The notes beneath the pieces were generated by a model that did not search any database, was not told the origin of the DNA, and was given only the letters and a program-made list of their open reading frames with translations. 64,000 bases of DNA from Psychroflexus montanilacus (GTDB lineage Bacteria; Bacteroidota; Bacteroidia; Flavobacteriales; Flavobacteriaceae), in the NCBI RefSeq assembly GCF_020164535.1, contig NZ_JAIQZC010000004.1, forward strand, positions 62,001 through 126,000. The letters run 5' to 3'. This document shows positions 8,992 to 17,706 of the stretch, in pieces. Position numbers and translations under genes: made by a program. How positions within the stretch are numbered: position 1 is the stretch's first letter; every line of letters begins with the position of its first letter.

Positions 8992-9705
8992 CTAACTTAA
9001 TTTTTTCAAGTATAATTTTACAACAGGCTCCAGACCCTCGTAAAGTGCTTCAGAAATAAGGGCATGTCCTATGGATACTTCATCTGCAAATGGAATCTTC
9101 TGAGCAAAAAATTCAATATTATCCAGAGATAAGTCATGTCCAGCATTGATACCTAGACCTAGTTTTTTTGCTTCTTCTGCACAAATAATGTAGGGCTGAA
9201 TCGCTTTTACTCTGTCTTCAATATACCCCTGAGCATAAGATTCTGTATACAATTCAATTCTATCTGCACCTACTTCTGCAGCACCCTGAATCATTTCAAC
9301 TTCAGGATCAACAAAAATTGAAGTTCTGATGCCATGTGCCTTGAAGTTGGCAATCACTCCTTTCAAAAAGTCTTTGTGTTTGATAGTATCCCAGCCAGAA
9401 TTGGATGTAAGCACATCTTCTGCATCTGGAACCAAGGTGACCTGCGCAGGCGTTACTTCCAAAACAAGATCGATGAATTTTTGATTTGGGTTACCCTCAA
9501 TATTAAATTCTGTTGATACTACCCCTGAAAGTTCTCTCACATCAGCATAGCGAATGTGTCTTTCATCTGGTCTTGGGTGAACGGTTATTCCCTGAGCTCC
9601 AAAAGATTCTAAACGTTTTGCAGCTTCAACCACATTGGGGGTATTCCCCCCTCTTGCATTTCGCAAAGTCGCAATTTTATTAATATTAACACTAAGTCGT
9701 ATCAT
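8992..9705 (-). CDS. pdxJ: Pyridoxine 5'-phosphate synthase PdxJ
   Basis: Condenses 1-deoxy-D-xylulose 5-phosphate with 3-amino-2-oxopropyl phosphate in the DXP-dependent pathway to vitamin B6. The 237 residues match the family along their length: LSVNINKIATLRNARGG at the N-terminus, ITVHPRPDERHI with the catalytic region, FVDPEVEMI, LYTESYAQ, and NAGHDLSLDN at the phosphate site. A TATTTTTG box (9727-9720 on the minus strand) lies about 15 nt upstream and may be its promoter, without a clear -33 partner. It is cotranscribed with the alpha/beta hydrolase. Confidence 0.96.
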   Translation of the reverse strand: MIRLSVNINKIATLRNARGGNTPNVVEAAKRLESFGAQGITVHPRPDERHIRYADVRELSGVVSTEFNIEGNPNQKFIDLVLEVTPAQVTLVPDAEDVLTSNSGWDTIKHKDFLKGVIANFKAHGIRTSIFVDPEVEMIQGAAEVGADRIELYTESYAQGYIEDRVKAIQPYIICAEEAKKLGLGINAGHDLSLDNIEFFAQKIPFADEVSIGHALISEALYEGLEPVVKLYLKKLS

Positions 9706-9784
9706 TGTTACTTTTTAAACAAAAATACAATCAAAAGTGAGACTTTGCTTGTATTTTGTGTATTTTGCATGAAAAGATCATCTT

Positions 9785-10441
9785 ATGATTTGGCAGAATT
9801 TTATAGACCAAACTTTACAGCCTGTTCAGGTATCGAATACAATTTCAGAAATTAAATCAGCGTTCAAAGCCTGTAAATTTAACCACCTTCCTGTTTTCAA
9901 AAAAGAGGTTTTTAAAGGCAGTATTAATATTGATGACCTTATAGATCTTGACCCTACGACAGTCCTTTCGGAGTATAAGTATCTGCTAGAAGTATTTTAT
10001 GTGGAAACACACAAAACCAATCTGGACCTTATTCATGAATTTGCAAATCACCAGACGAACTTATTGCCTATTTTAGACGATACTAAAAAGTATGTGGGTG
10101 TGATGAAGCTTGAGGATGTGCTGGATCTTTTTGGAGAAAGTCCTTTTGTCGCAAATGAAGGCGAGGTGATGGTTTTGAGAAAAGAAAGGACCAAGTTTGC
10201 TTTTAGTGAAGTTGCTCAGCTTATTGAAACCTTGAATGCCCGCGTTTCAGGAATGTATGTAAGCCAACTTTCTAAGGAAACGATAGAAGTCACAGTAAAA
10301 GTCGAACACCAGGGCATCAACGAAATTCTACAAACCTTCAGACGTTACGACTACCAAATTGCCAGTGAGCATCCTGAAGATTTGTTTGCCGAGGATCTCA
10401 AAGAACACTCAGATTATCTCAACAAATATTTAGATATCTAG
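9785..10441 (+). CDS. CBS-domain protein with ACT-like C-terminus
   Basis: The 218-residue cytoplasmic protein carries a CBS pair in about residues 1-125 (FNHLPVFKKEVFKGSINIDDL; LLPILDDTKKYVGVMKLEDV), followed by a small alpha/beta domain at about 140-200 that resembles an ACT domain. CBS pairs bind adenosyl nucleotides, so a regulatory role is likely, but no target is evident. It directly precedes nadK with an 8-nt gap, a pairing I know from other Flavobacteriia. Whether it senses NAD-related nucleotides is speculation. Confidence 0.82.
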   Translation: MIWQNFIDQTLQPVQVSNTISEIKSAFKACKFNHLPVFKKEVFKGSINIDDLIDLDPTTVLSEYKYLLEVFYVETHKTNLDLIHEFANHQTNLLPILDDTKKYVGVMKLEDVLDLFGESPFVANEGEVMVLRKERTKFAFSEVAQLIETLNARVSGMYVSQLSKETIEVTVKVEHQGINEILQTFRRYDYQIASEHPEDLFAEDLKEHSDYLNKYLDI

Positions 10442-10449
10442 AAAAAACT

Positions 10450-11337
10450 ATGGTAAATAAAGTCGCCATATTTGGTCAATCTTTCTATCCTGAAACTGAA
10501 AAATACCTCATTCAGTTACTGGATGTATTAAACACACATAGTGTTAAAGTCATCATAGAGAAAGACTACTTTAAGTTGTTACAAAAAGAAAATTCAGTAG
10601 AGAATTTAAGGGAGGTTACAACCTTTGAAACACTTGATGAATCTTTTGACTTGTTTTTCACCATTGGTGGAGATGGAACCATTTTGTCTGCGGCCAAATT
10701 TGTAAAAAACCTGAATATTCCAATCATTGGCATAAATACGGGTCGGCTGGGATTTTTGGCTACTGTGCATAAAGACGAAATCAAGAAAAGCATAGAAGAC
10801 ATTCTAAATGGTCATTACAAAATATCGGAGCGTTCTTTACTGGAGGTAAAATTAGATACTGACGAAAAGACACTTGGTGAATTTTCATTTGCTCTCAATG
10901 ATGTATCCATTAGCAGAAAAGAAACCACTTCTATGATAACCATTGAAACCTGGCTAGACGATGAGTTTTTAAATTCCTACTGGTCAGACGGAATTATTAT
11001 TTCAACTCCAACAGGTTCAACAGGTTACTCTCTGAGTTGTGGTGGCCCCATAGTAACTCCGCAAACCAAAAGTTTTATAATCACACCTATTGCCCCTCAC
11101 AATCTGAATGCCAGGCCTTTAGTAATTCCAGACCATCTTGAAATCAAATTAAAAATTTCAGGGAGAGAAAATCAATATTTACTTTCTCTGGATTCGAGGC
11201 TTGCCAGCCTTGATAAAGACACTATTGTAAGAATTAAAAAAGCAGATTTCAACATAAAGCTAGTTTGGTTACACAATGACAGTTTTATCACGACCCTAAG
11301 GAAGAAGTTACTTTGGGGCCAAGATAAGCGGAACTGA
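10450..11337 (+). CDS. nadK: NAD kinase
   Basis: Phosphorylates NAD to NADP with ATP or polyphosphate in the cytoplasm. The diagnostic GGDGT is at 73-77, followed by NTGRLGFLA and the substrate-binding segment SDGIIISTPTGSTGYSLSCGGPIV. The length of 295 residues is normal for Bacteroidota. It forms an operon with the CBS protein upstream and is followed by a roughly 100-nt gap with a fresh promoter before the DUF6089 gene. Confidence 0.97.
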   Translation: MVNKVAIFGQSFYPETEKYLIQLLDVLNTHSVKVIIEKDYFKLLQKENSVENLREVTTFETLDESFDLFFTIGGDGTILSAAKFVKNLNIPIIGINTGRLGFLATVHKDEIKKSIEDILNGHYKISERSLLEVKLDTDEKTLGEFSFALNDVSISRKETTSMITIETWLDDEFLNSYWSDGIIISTPTGSTGYSLSCGGPIVTPQTKSFIITPIAPHNLNARPLVIPDHLEIKLKISGRENQYLLSLDSRLASLDKDTIVRIKKADFNIKLVWLHNDSFITTLRKKLLWGQDKRN

Positions 11338-11436
11338 AACAATAAAACAGGCTTAAACGTGTTTTTAGATTACAAAATAATGAAAACACAAACCATTGCA
11401 TTCAATATTTATATATTTGCAAACTTTTGAAACTCT

Positions 11437-12147
11437 ATGAGATATATATTCGGTGTCATCTCTTTTTGTTTGGGACTTCAGTTTTCATCGGCACAAACTT
11501 ACGAAGCGGGTTTAATGCTTGGCGGGACTAATTTTGTAGGTGATGTAGGCTCAGCATCCTTTACAAAACCTAGAGATTACCTAAGCAGAGATAAGATATC
11601 TTATGGAGCTATTTTGAAATGGAACCGAAGTCCACGGCATGCTTTTCGATTTAGTGCCATGCGCATAAATACATTTGACGACGATAGAAGATCTGATGAA
11701 CCAAGGAGAATCAACAGAGGCTATGCCTTTGAAACTTCACTTACTGAATTATCTTTAGGACTGGAATTCAATTTTTTTGAATGGGATTTACACGAACTTA
11801 AGAGGCCACTTTTCACACCATACATATATACTGGACCAACTTATTTTTTCACAAATGAATTTTATGTTGAAAACAATGAGCTGGTTGAAGGAGAATCCAC
11901 TTTCAATTTTGCAATTCCACTTGTTTTCGGAGTCAAGGGCACGTTGAGCAGACATTGGATACTAGCTGCAGAGTTTGGAGCTCGTTATACCTTTACAGAT
12001 AATTTGGACGGAAGTGCTCCAGATGAAATAAACAGTCAAACAAATTATCCTACCTTTGGCAATTCAAATATGAACGATTGGTACATATTTACAGGAATAA
12101 CGCTTACTTACACCTTCGGTCGTAAGCCTTGTTACTGCAATTTTTAG
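11437..12147 (+). CDS. DUF6089-family outer membrane beta-barrel protein
   Basis: A 236-residue exported protein with a signal peptide ending in QFSSA before QTYEAG. The mature part consists of alternating strands typical of an eight-stranded barrel and ends in a cysteine-containing tail (FGRKPCYCNF). I recognise the arrangement as the DUF6089 family that stands immediately before uppS and bamA in Flavobacteriia. The conserved position suggests a role in outer membrane biogenesis, which is inference. A TATATTTG box at 11412-11419 lies 17 nt upstream of the start. Confidence 0.8.
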   Translation: MRYIFGVISFCLGLQFSSAQTYEAGLMLGGTNFVGDVGSASFTKPRDYLSRDKISYGAILKWNRSPRHAFRFSAMRINTFDDDRRSDEPRRINRGYAFETSLTELSLGLEFNFFEWDLHELKRPLFTPYIYTGPTYFFTNEFYVENNELVEGESTFNFAIPLVFGVKGTLSRHWILAAEFGARYTFTDNLDGSAPDEINSQTNYPTFGNSNMNDWYIFTGITLTYTFGRKPCYCNF

Positions 12148-12150
12148 TAA

Positions 12151-12888
12151 ATGGATTTTAAGTCAAACATCATAGTAGAAAGGTTACCAAAGCACATCGC
12201 CATCATAATGGATGGCAATGGGCGCTGGGCAAAAAACCAAGGTTTAATGCGCGTAAGAGGTCATGAAAAAGGGACCAAAGCCGTGCGTGAAACCGTAGAA
12301 GGTTGTGCAGAATTGGGCGTTGAGAACTTGACATTGTACGCTTTTTCTACTGAAAACTGGAAACGACCAAAACTGGAAGTTCAAACCCTCATGAAGCTAC
12401 TTGTTTCTTCCCTTAAAGAAGAAATCAAAACCTTACAGGATAACAAAATAAAGCTACAGGCTATAGGATGCATAGCCAATTTACCTCCAAAAGCCAGGAA
12501 GGAATTAAAAGAAGTTATTGATAAAACTGCGCACAACGACCACATGACGCTCACCCTTGCTTTAAGCTATGGCTCCAGAGAAGAACTGATCCATGTGGTA
12601 AAAGAAATAAGTGAGAAGGTAAAAAATAATATAATTGATTCAGAAACTATTGATGAATCTACAATAAATAAGCATCTTTACACCCAAAATTTACCAGATG
12701 TAGATATGATGATACGTACCAGCGGTGAGCAACGTATCAGTAATTTTTTACTCTGGCAGATGGCCTATGCAGAATTGTATTTTACAGATGTTCTTTGGCC
12801 TGATTTCAGAAAAGAAAACCTTTTTGAAGCAATTTACGAATACCAAAAAAGAGAAAGAAGATTTGGAAAAACAAGTGAACAACTCTAA
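12151..12888 (+). CDS. uppS: Isoprenyl transferase (undecaprenyl diphosphate synthase)
   Basis: Adds isopentenyl units in cis to farnesyl diphosphate, giving the C55 lipid carrier for peptidoglycan and O-antigen synthesis. The catalytic Asp21 lies in HIAIIMDGNGRWA, followed by RGHEKGTKAV, FSTENWKRP and the C-terminal RTSGEQRISNFLLWQMAYAE and LWPDF. The 245-residue length is typical. The gene begins 3 nt after the barrel gene and its 3' end overlaps the probable bamA start, so translation of the three is coupled. Confidence 0.97.
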   Translation: MDFKSNIIVERLPKHIAIIMDGNGRWAKNQGLMRVRGHEKGTKAVRETVEGCAELGVENLTLYAFSTENWKRPKLEVQTLMKLLVSSLKEEIKTLQDNKIKLQAIGCIANLPPKARKELKEVIDKTAHNDHMTLTLALSYGSREELIHVVKEISEKVKNNIIDSETIDESTINKHLYTQNLPDVDMMIRTSGEQRISNFLLWQMAYAELYFTDVLWPDFRKENLFEAIYEYQKRERRFGKTSEQL

Positions 12889-15481
12889 GTACACCTTATT
12901 GTTTGCTAGAACAACAAAGTATATATCAGTTCTGGCCCTTATACTACTCAGTGCATTTGCAAGCGCTCAAAATTCCCCTCAGGAAGCAGCTGGTAAAAAA
13001 TATACCCTCGGAGACATCGAAGTCATAGGATCTTCCAGTTATAATGAGCAAACAGTCATCGCATTTACAGGCCTCAAAAAAGGTGAAGAGATTTACATAC
13101 CTGGTGAGAAAATCAGCAAGGTTTTAAAAAAGCTCTGGGATCTTGGACTTTTCAGTGATATTAATTTCTACCTTAAAAATGTTGATGGGAATACGGCAGA
13201 CCTTCAATTGGAAATTGTTGAAGTCCCTAAGCTTAACGAGGTCAAAGTAAGAGGCATAAAAAAGAGAAAACGATCTGAAATCATAAAAGACAACAAGCTT
13301 CAAAGAAATACGAAAGTAACCGAAAACTTTGTCATTAATCTTCGTAATAATATTGAAGATAAGTATAGAGAAAAAGGATACTTGAACGCCAAAGCAAAAA
13401 TCAATACCACTCCTGTTGTAGATACAACCTCTACAGACAACCTGGTGGATATGACAGTAAACATTGAACGCGGTGATAAAGTAAAAATCAGCTCTATCAA
13501 TATTGAAGGCAATGAGGAATTCTCAGACTGGAGAGTGAAGCGCATGATGAAGAAAACCAAGGAAAAATTCTTCTTAAGATTTTGGAAACGCTCGAAGTTT
13601 ATTGAAGATGAATATGAGGCTGACAAAGAAAGAATTGTTAAAAAATTCAAAGAAAAAGGATATAGAGATGCTAGAATAGTAAAAGACTCTGTAACTGTAA
13701 ATTCTGATACTGATATCGCTATAGATCTCCAGGTAAGAGAAGGCAGACGTTACTACTTTGGTGATATTGAGTTCTTGGGAAATTCTGCTTATACCGATTC
13801 ACAACTCAAGCAATTGATGGGAATTCGTAAAGGAGACCCTTATAACGGGACTATCCTTCAGAGTAAAATAGCCAATAATGAAAAGCCAGATGCTGATGAT
13901 ATCACCAACTTATATCAAAACAGCGGTTATCTATTTTCAAACATCACCCCTGTTGAAACAAGAATTTATAACGATACCATTGACTTTGAGATCAGAATAA
14001 ATGAAGGCAAAATTGCTTATTTTAACGAAATTACAGTTACAGGAAATGACAAAACCAATGACAATGTCATCTTTAGAAATCTAAGAACACGTCCTGGACA
14101 ACAATATAGTAAGCAGGACGTAATGAGCACCATTCGTGAACTTGGTCAGCTTGGATTTTTCAATGCAGAAAATCTTGAGCCAAAGTTTGAAAATGTAGAC
14201 CCTCAATCTGGAACTCTGGATTTGCATTATGTTGTAGAAGAACAAGGAAGTAGCCAGATTGAACTACAAGGTGGTTATGGTGGCGGTGGTTTCATCGGTA
14301 CATTAGGACTGAGATTCAACAACTTTTCAATCAAAAATATTTTCAATAAAGAAGCCTACAAACCAGTTCCAATGGGCGATGGACAATCACTTTCGCTTAG
14401 AGCACAAGCAAGTATAGCTTTCCAGAACTATAGCTTATCTTTCGTAGAACCGTGGTTGGGTGGTAAAAAACCTGTACAACTCTCTGTATCGCTTTCTCAG
14501 ACCATTCAATTCTTGTTCAACCCTTTAACGAGAAGGGCAGATAACGACCGTAGCTTCACTATTTCTGGTATCAATGTAGGTTTTGCCAAAAGATTAAGAG
14601 AGCCCGATCAAAACTTTACACTTTCAACCTCTGTGGGTTATCAAAATTTCCAGCTCAATAATTATAACATCGGTTTGTTTAGGTTCCCTAATGGTACTTC
14701 CAATAACTTATCATTCACAGTTGGATTGAACAGAAACAATACGTTTACCAACCCCATTTTCCCAATGGGCGGGTCGGAGTTTGACTTTTCTGTTAAATTC
14801 ACTCTACCGTATTCAGCCTTTAATGATGTAGATTATGCAGGTCTTCGAGAAGACAGGAATGAAGCTTTAGCAAACAATGATTCTGAAGCTTTAGCTGAAA
14901 TTGATCAGCAGAGATTCAACTGGTTAGAATTTTACAAAGTAAAATTTAGTGGTGACTGGTATAATAATTTGTTTGATAAATTAGTTTTAAGAACAAGGTT
15001 TGAGTATGGATTTTTAGGAGCCTATAACAACGACAGAGGTATTCCACCTTTTGAAAGATTCTTCTTAGGAGGTGATGGTCTTGCAGGTTTTGCACTGGAC
15101 GGACGTGAGATTGTTGCTTTAAGAGGTTACCCTAACCAGTCGATACTTCCTAGAACAAGGAGTGTAGGTGGTGAAGAAAGTTTCAACGACGGTGCTTCTA
15201 TTTATAATAAATATACCATGGAATTGAGATACCCAATCACTTTGAAACCAACAGCCTCTATATATGGTCTTGCTTTCTTAGAAGGTGGTGCTACGTTCGA
15301 TCAGTTTAAGGATTTCACTCCTTTTGAAATGAGTCGATCTGCAGGTGCTGGATTGCGTATTTTCATGCCAGCCTTTGGCTTGCTAGGTATTGATTTTGGA
15401 TACGGATTTGATCCCATTCCAGGATCCAATACAGGAGCTAATGGCTGGGAAACTCACTTTATAATTGGTCAACAATTTTAA
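12875..15481 (+). CDS. bamA: Outer membrane protein assembly factor BamA
   Basis: Central subunit that inserts beta-barrel proteins into the outer membrane. The chain contains a signal peptide (hydrophobic ISVLALILLSAFASA), then about five POTRA domains, and a C-terminal Omp85 barrel ending in Phe (HFIIGQQF). The loop-6 motif that reads RGF in proteobacteria is RGY (VALRGYPNQ), as is usual in Bacteroidota. The frame has no ATG suitably placed before the signal peptide. I chose GTG at 12875, which overlaps uppS by 14 nt; TTG at 12899 is the alternative. Upstream ATGs at 12725 and 12770 would put about 35 or more uppS-overlapping residues before the signal and are unlikely. Confidence 0.93.
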   Translation: MNNSKYTLLFARTTKYISVLALILLSAFASAQNSPQEAAGKKYTLGDIEVIGSSSYNEQTVIAFTGLKKGEEIYIPGEKISKVLKKLWDLGLFSDINFYLKNVDGNTADLQLEIVEVPKLNEVKVRGIKKRKRSEIIKDNKLQRNTKVTENFVINLRNNIEDKYREKGYLNAKAKINTTPVVDTTSTDNLVDMTVNIERGDKVKISSINIEGNEEFSDWRVKRMMKKTKEKFFLRFWKRSKFIEDEYEADKERIVKKFKEKGYRDARIVKDSVTVNSDTDIAIDLQVREGRRYYFGDIEFLGNSAYTDSQLKQLMGIRKGDPYNGTILQSKIANNEKPDADDITNLYQNSGYLFSNITPVETRIYNDTIDFEIRINEGKIAYFNEITVTGNDKTNDNVIFRNLRTRPGQQYSKQDVMSTIRELGQLGFFNAENLEPKFENVDPQSGTLDLHYVVEEQGSSQIELQGGYGGGGFIGTLGLRFNNFSIKNIFNKEAYKPVPMGDGQSLSLRAQASIAFQNYSLSFVEPWLGGKKPVQLSVSLSQTIQFLFNPLTRRADNDRSFTISGINVGFAKRLREPDQNFTLSTSVGYQNFQLNNYNIGLFRFPNGTSNNLSFTVGLNRNNTFTNPIFPMGGSEFDFSVKFTLPYSAFNDVDYAGLREDRNEALANNDSEALAEIDQQRFNWLEFYKVKFSGDWYNNLFDKLVLRTRFEYGFLGAYNNDRGIPPFERFFLGGDGLAGFALDGREIVALRGYPNQSILPRTRSVGGEESFNDGASIYNKYTMELRYPITLKPTASIYGLAFLEGGATFDQFKDFTPFEMSRSAGAGLRIFMPAFGLLGIDFGYGFDPIPGSNTGANGWETHFIIGQQF

Positions 15482-15511
15482 AAGTGGCATGGTTTTTAAT
15501 CATAATGTATT

Positions 15512-16318
15512 ATGAAATTATTTAATTATGTTTTAGTTCTTAGTTTCTTCACCTTGACTGCTGTAGGTCAAGGAGGTTTAAAAATTGCTTATGTAGATAT
15601 GGATTATATTTTGGATAATCTTCCAGAATATAGGCAAGCCTCTAGCCAATTGGATTCCAAAGCTCAGCAATGGAGAACAGAAATCGAGAGCAAACAGAAT
15701 GAAATTGAAGACCTAAAAGCAGAGTTAGAAAACGAAAGACCACTCCTTACAGCAGATCTTATTCAAGATATGGAAGATGAAATAAGTTATCTTGAGTCTC
15801 AATTGCTGGAATATAGGAATAAACGCTTTGGAGTGTCTGGAGATTTTATAGTACAAAAAAGACAATTGATTCAACCTATTCAGGATCAGATATTTAATGC
15901 CATTCAGGAGATAGGAGATAACAGAGGTTATGATTTTATTTTTGAAAACTCTGCGGATGCTTTACTTTTGTTTTCGGCAAGACGGCACGATCTTAGTGAT
16001 GTCATTTTGAAATTGATCAATAGAAATTCCAGAGGTGGGGGAGAAAAAGATTCTCCAAATGTAATTGAAGAAATGGAAGACTATAAGTCTGTAGAAAAGG
16101 CGGAGGAAGAAGAAACAAAAAAAGTAGAAAAAGAGCTCAAAGAGGAAGAACAAAAAAATGCCAGAGAAGCCCTTATAGATGAACGCCAAAGAAAACGAGA
16201 TTCTTTAAGAGATGCCAGGCAAAAAGAATTTGAAGAGCGAAGAGCTAGAATTTTAAAACAAAGAGAAGAACGACAAAGAGAAAGAGACTCTATTAAAAAC
16301 GCAAGAGAAAATAATTAA
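15512..16318 (+). CDS. OmpH/Skp-family periplasmic chaperone with charged C-terminal extension
   Basis: A 268-residue protein with a signal peptide ending in LTAVGQ. The core, about residues 20-165, matches Skp/OmpH: KIAYVDMDYILDNLPEY, a long coiled coil and a closing GYDFIFENS segment. Residues 190-268 form an extra tail, extremely rich in Glu, Lys and Arg (repeated RERDS and REER-type segments), predicted as a single charged helix. It lies directly after bamA, where Skp proteins escort nascent barrels. The tail is not part of the chaperone core and may bind a partner or peptidoglycan; that is speculation. Confidence 0.88.
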   Translation: MKLFNYVLVLSFFTLTAVGQGGLKIAYVDMDYILDNLPEYRQASSQLDSKAQQWRTEIESKQNEIEDLKAELENERPLLTADLIQDMEDEISYLESQLLEYRNKRFGVSGDFIVQKRQLIQPIQDQIFNAIQEIGDNRGYDFIFENSADALLLFSARRHDLSDVILKLINRNSRGGGEKDSPNVIEEMEDYKSVEKAEEEETKKVEKELKEEEQKNAREALIDERQRKRDSLRDARQKEFEERRARILKQREERQRERDSIKNARENN

Positions 16319-16346
16319 TTATAATCACTAAACTAAAAATTAAAAA

Positions 16347-16856
16347 ATGAGAACTTTAAAAACAATTGTAATAGCATTGGTATTGTCTTTTGGATTGATG
16401 GCTACCACTAATGCACAATCTAAAATTGCACACATCAACTCACAGGAGTTTGTACAAAATTTGCCAAGTTATAAATCTGCAATGACTGAGCTGGATCAAC
16501 GTGAAAAGACCTATCGTAAGGAAATTGACGATTTATTGAAAGAGGCTCAAAAGACCAATGAGCGTTACCAGAGAGAAGCTGGAACTAAAACTGAAGAAGA
16601 AAACCAAACAAGAGCTATGGAACTTCAGGAAATGCAACAATCTATCCAAGAGTATAGACAAACAGCCTCTGAAGATCTTCAGAAAAAACAGGAAGAATTG
16701 ATGAGACCAGTTCTTGAGAGAGCCAGACAGGTCATTCAAGATGTAGCCAGAGAAAAAGGTTATGACTACGTACTAGATTCTTCTCTTGGTGCAGGAGTCT
16801 TGATGGCAGATGGTTATAATCTTATGGATGATGCCAAAGCAGCTATAGGAGAGTAA
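16347..16856 (+). CDS. OmpH/Skp-family periplasmic chaperone
   Basis: A 169-residue paralogue of the preceding gene, with a signal peptide (MATTNA before QSKIAHINSQEF) and no long extension. It has the usual Skp layout: beta strand, long helical coiled coil at about 45-125 and the closing GYDYVLDSS strand. Tandem ompH copies after bamA are standard in Flavobacteriia. A strong terminator follows, so this is the last gene of the bamA unit. Confidence 0.93.
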   Translation: MRTLKTIVIALVLSFGLMATTNAQSKIAHINSQEFVQNLPSYKSAMTELDQREKTYRKEIDDLLKEAQKTNERYQREAGTKTEEENQTRAMELQEMQQSIQEYRQTASEDLQKKQEELMRPVLERARQVIQDVAREKGYDYVLDSSLGAGVLMADGYNLMDDAKAAIGE

Positions 16857-16880
16857 TTGTATTTACTTTAAAATTCATAC

Positions 16881-16910
16881 AAAAAGACCATCTTTGTGAT
16901 GGTCTTTTTT
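16881..16910 (+). terminator. Rho-independent terminator after the second ompH
   Basis: AAAAAGACCATC pairs with GATGGTCTTTTT around a 5-nt loop and runs into a T-tract. It ends just before the murI start codon, so murI needs its own initiation or readthrough. Confidence 0.88.
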
Positions 16911-16917
16911 ATTTATC

Positions 16918-17706
16918 ATGTGTAATCAACCAATAGTTTTATTTGATTCTGGAGTAGGTGGCACCTCTATTCTAAAAGAAATAGCTGAGTTGTTACCTCA
17001 TGAAAATTTCGTCTATTTAGCAGATAGTCAAAATGCACCCTATGGAGTAAGGAGTCCTGCAGAAATCATCGATCTAAGCATAAAAAACACCGAGCTGGCT
17101 TTAAGCATGAAGGCCAAAATCATAGTAGTCGCCTGCAATACAGCAACTACAAATGCTATTTCGTATTTAAGATCGCATTACCAACTTCCATTTATAGGAA
17201 TAGAACCCGCCATAAAACCTGCAGCACTAAATTCTGAGGTGAAACGAATTGGTGTTCTAGCAACCAAGGGAACGCTAAGCAGCGAGCTATTCAAACAGAC
17301 CTCAGAAACATTTGCAAGTGGAATTGATGTTATAGAAGTTATAGGCAAAGGCATTGTGGAAGCTGTAGAGGGTGGATGGACCTCTGATGATGGTTTTGTG
17401 GAAGAATTAAAAAAACAAATCCAACCATTTATAGACGAAGACATAGATTATTTAGTTCTTGGCTGCACACACTTCCCTTATATTGTTCCGCAACTTAAAA
17501 AACTTCTTCCTGCTCATGTGAAAATTATAGATTCTGGAAGAGCAGTTGCAAAGCAGACTCAACACGTACTAAAAGAAAATCACTTAGAGAACCCATCAAC
17601 AAAAAAAGGCAAAGTAGAAATTTTTACAAATGTTGATAATGTTGTTCATATCAAACAACTGATCAAAGGGATTCCAAACTTAAGCGTAAATAGAAAAAAC
17701 TTTTAA
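16918..17706 (+). CDS. murI: Glutamate racemase
   Basis: Makes D-glutamate for peptidoglycan. The active-site residues are present: Asp10-Ser11 in FDSGVGG, the first cysteine Cys73 in VVACNTATTN, and the second cysteine Cys183 in LGCTHFPYI. The 262-residue length is standard. The gene converges on the PorP/SprF gene, and the two stop codons overlap by 4 nt with no terminator between them. Confidence 0.96.
   Translation: MCNQPIVLFDSGVGGTSILKEIAELLPHENFVYLADSQNAPYGVRSPAEIIDLSIKNTELALSMKAKIIVVACNTATTNAISYLRSHYQLPFIGIEPAIKPAALNSEVKRIGVLATKGTLSSELFKQTSETFASGIDVIEVIGKGIVEAVEGGWTSDDGFVEELKKQIQPFIDEDIDYLVLGCTHFPYIVPQLKKLLPAHVKIIDSGRAVAKQTQHVLKENHLENPSTKKGKVEIFTNVDNVVHIKQLIKGIPNLSVNRKNF

Noticed and set aside
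12725-12874. N-terminal extension of BamA to an ATG inside uppS
   Set aside because: The extension overlaps conserved uppS codons in another frame and would put an improbable leader before the signal peptide.
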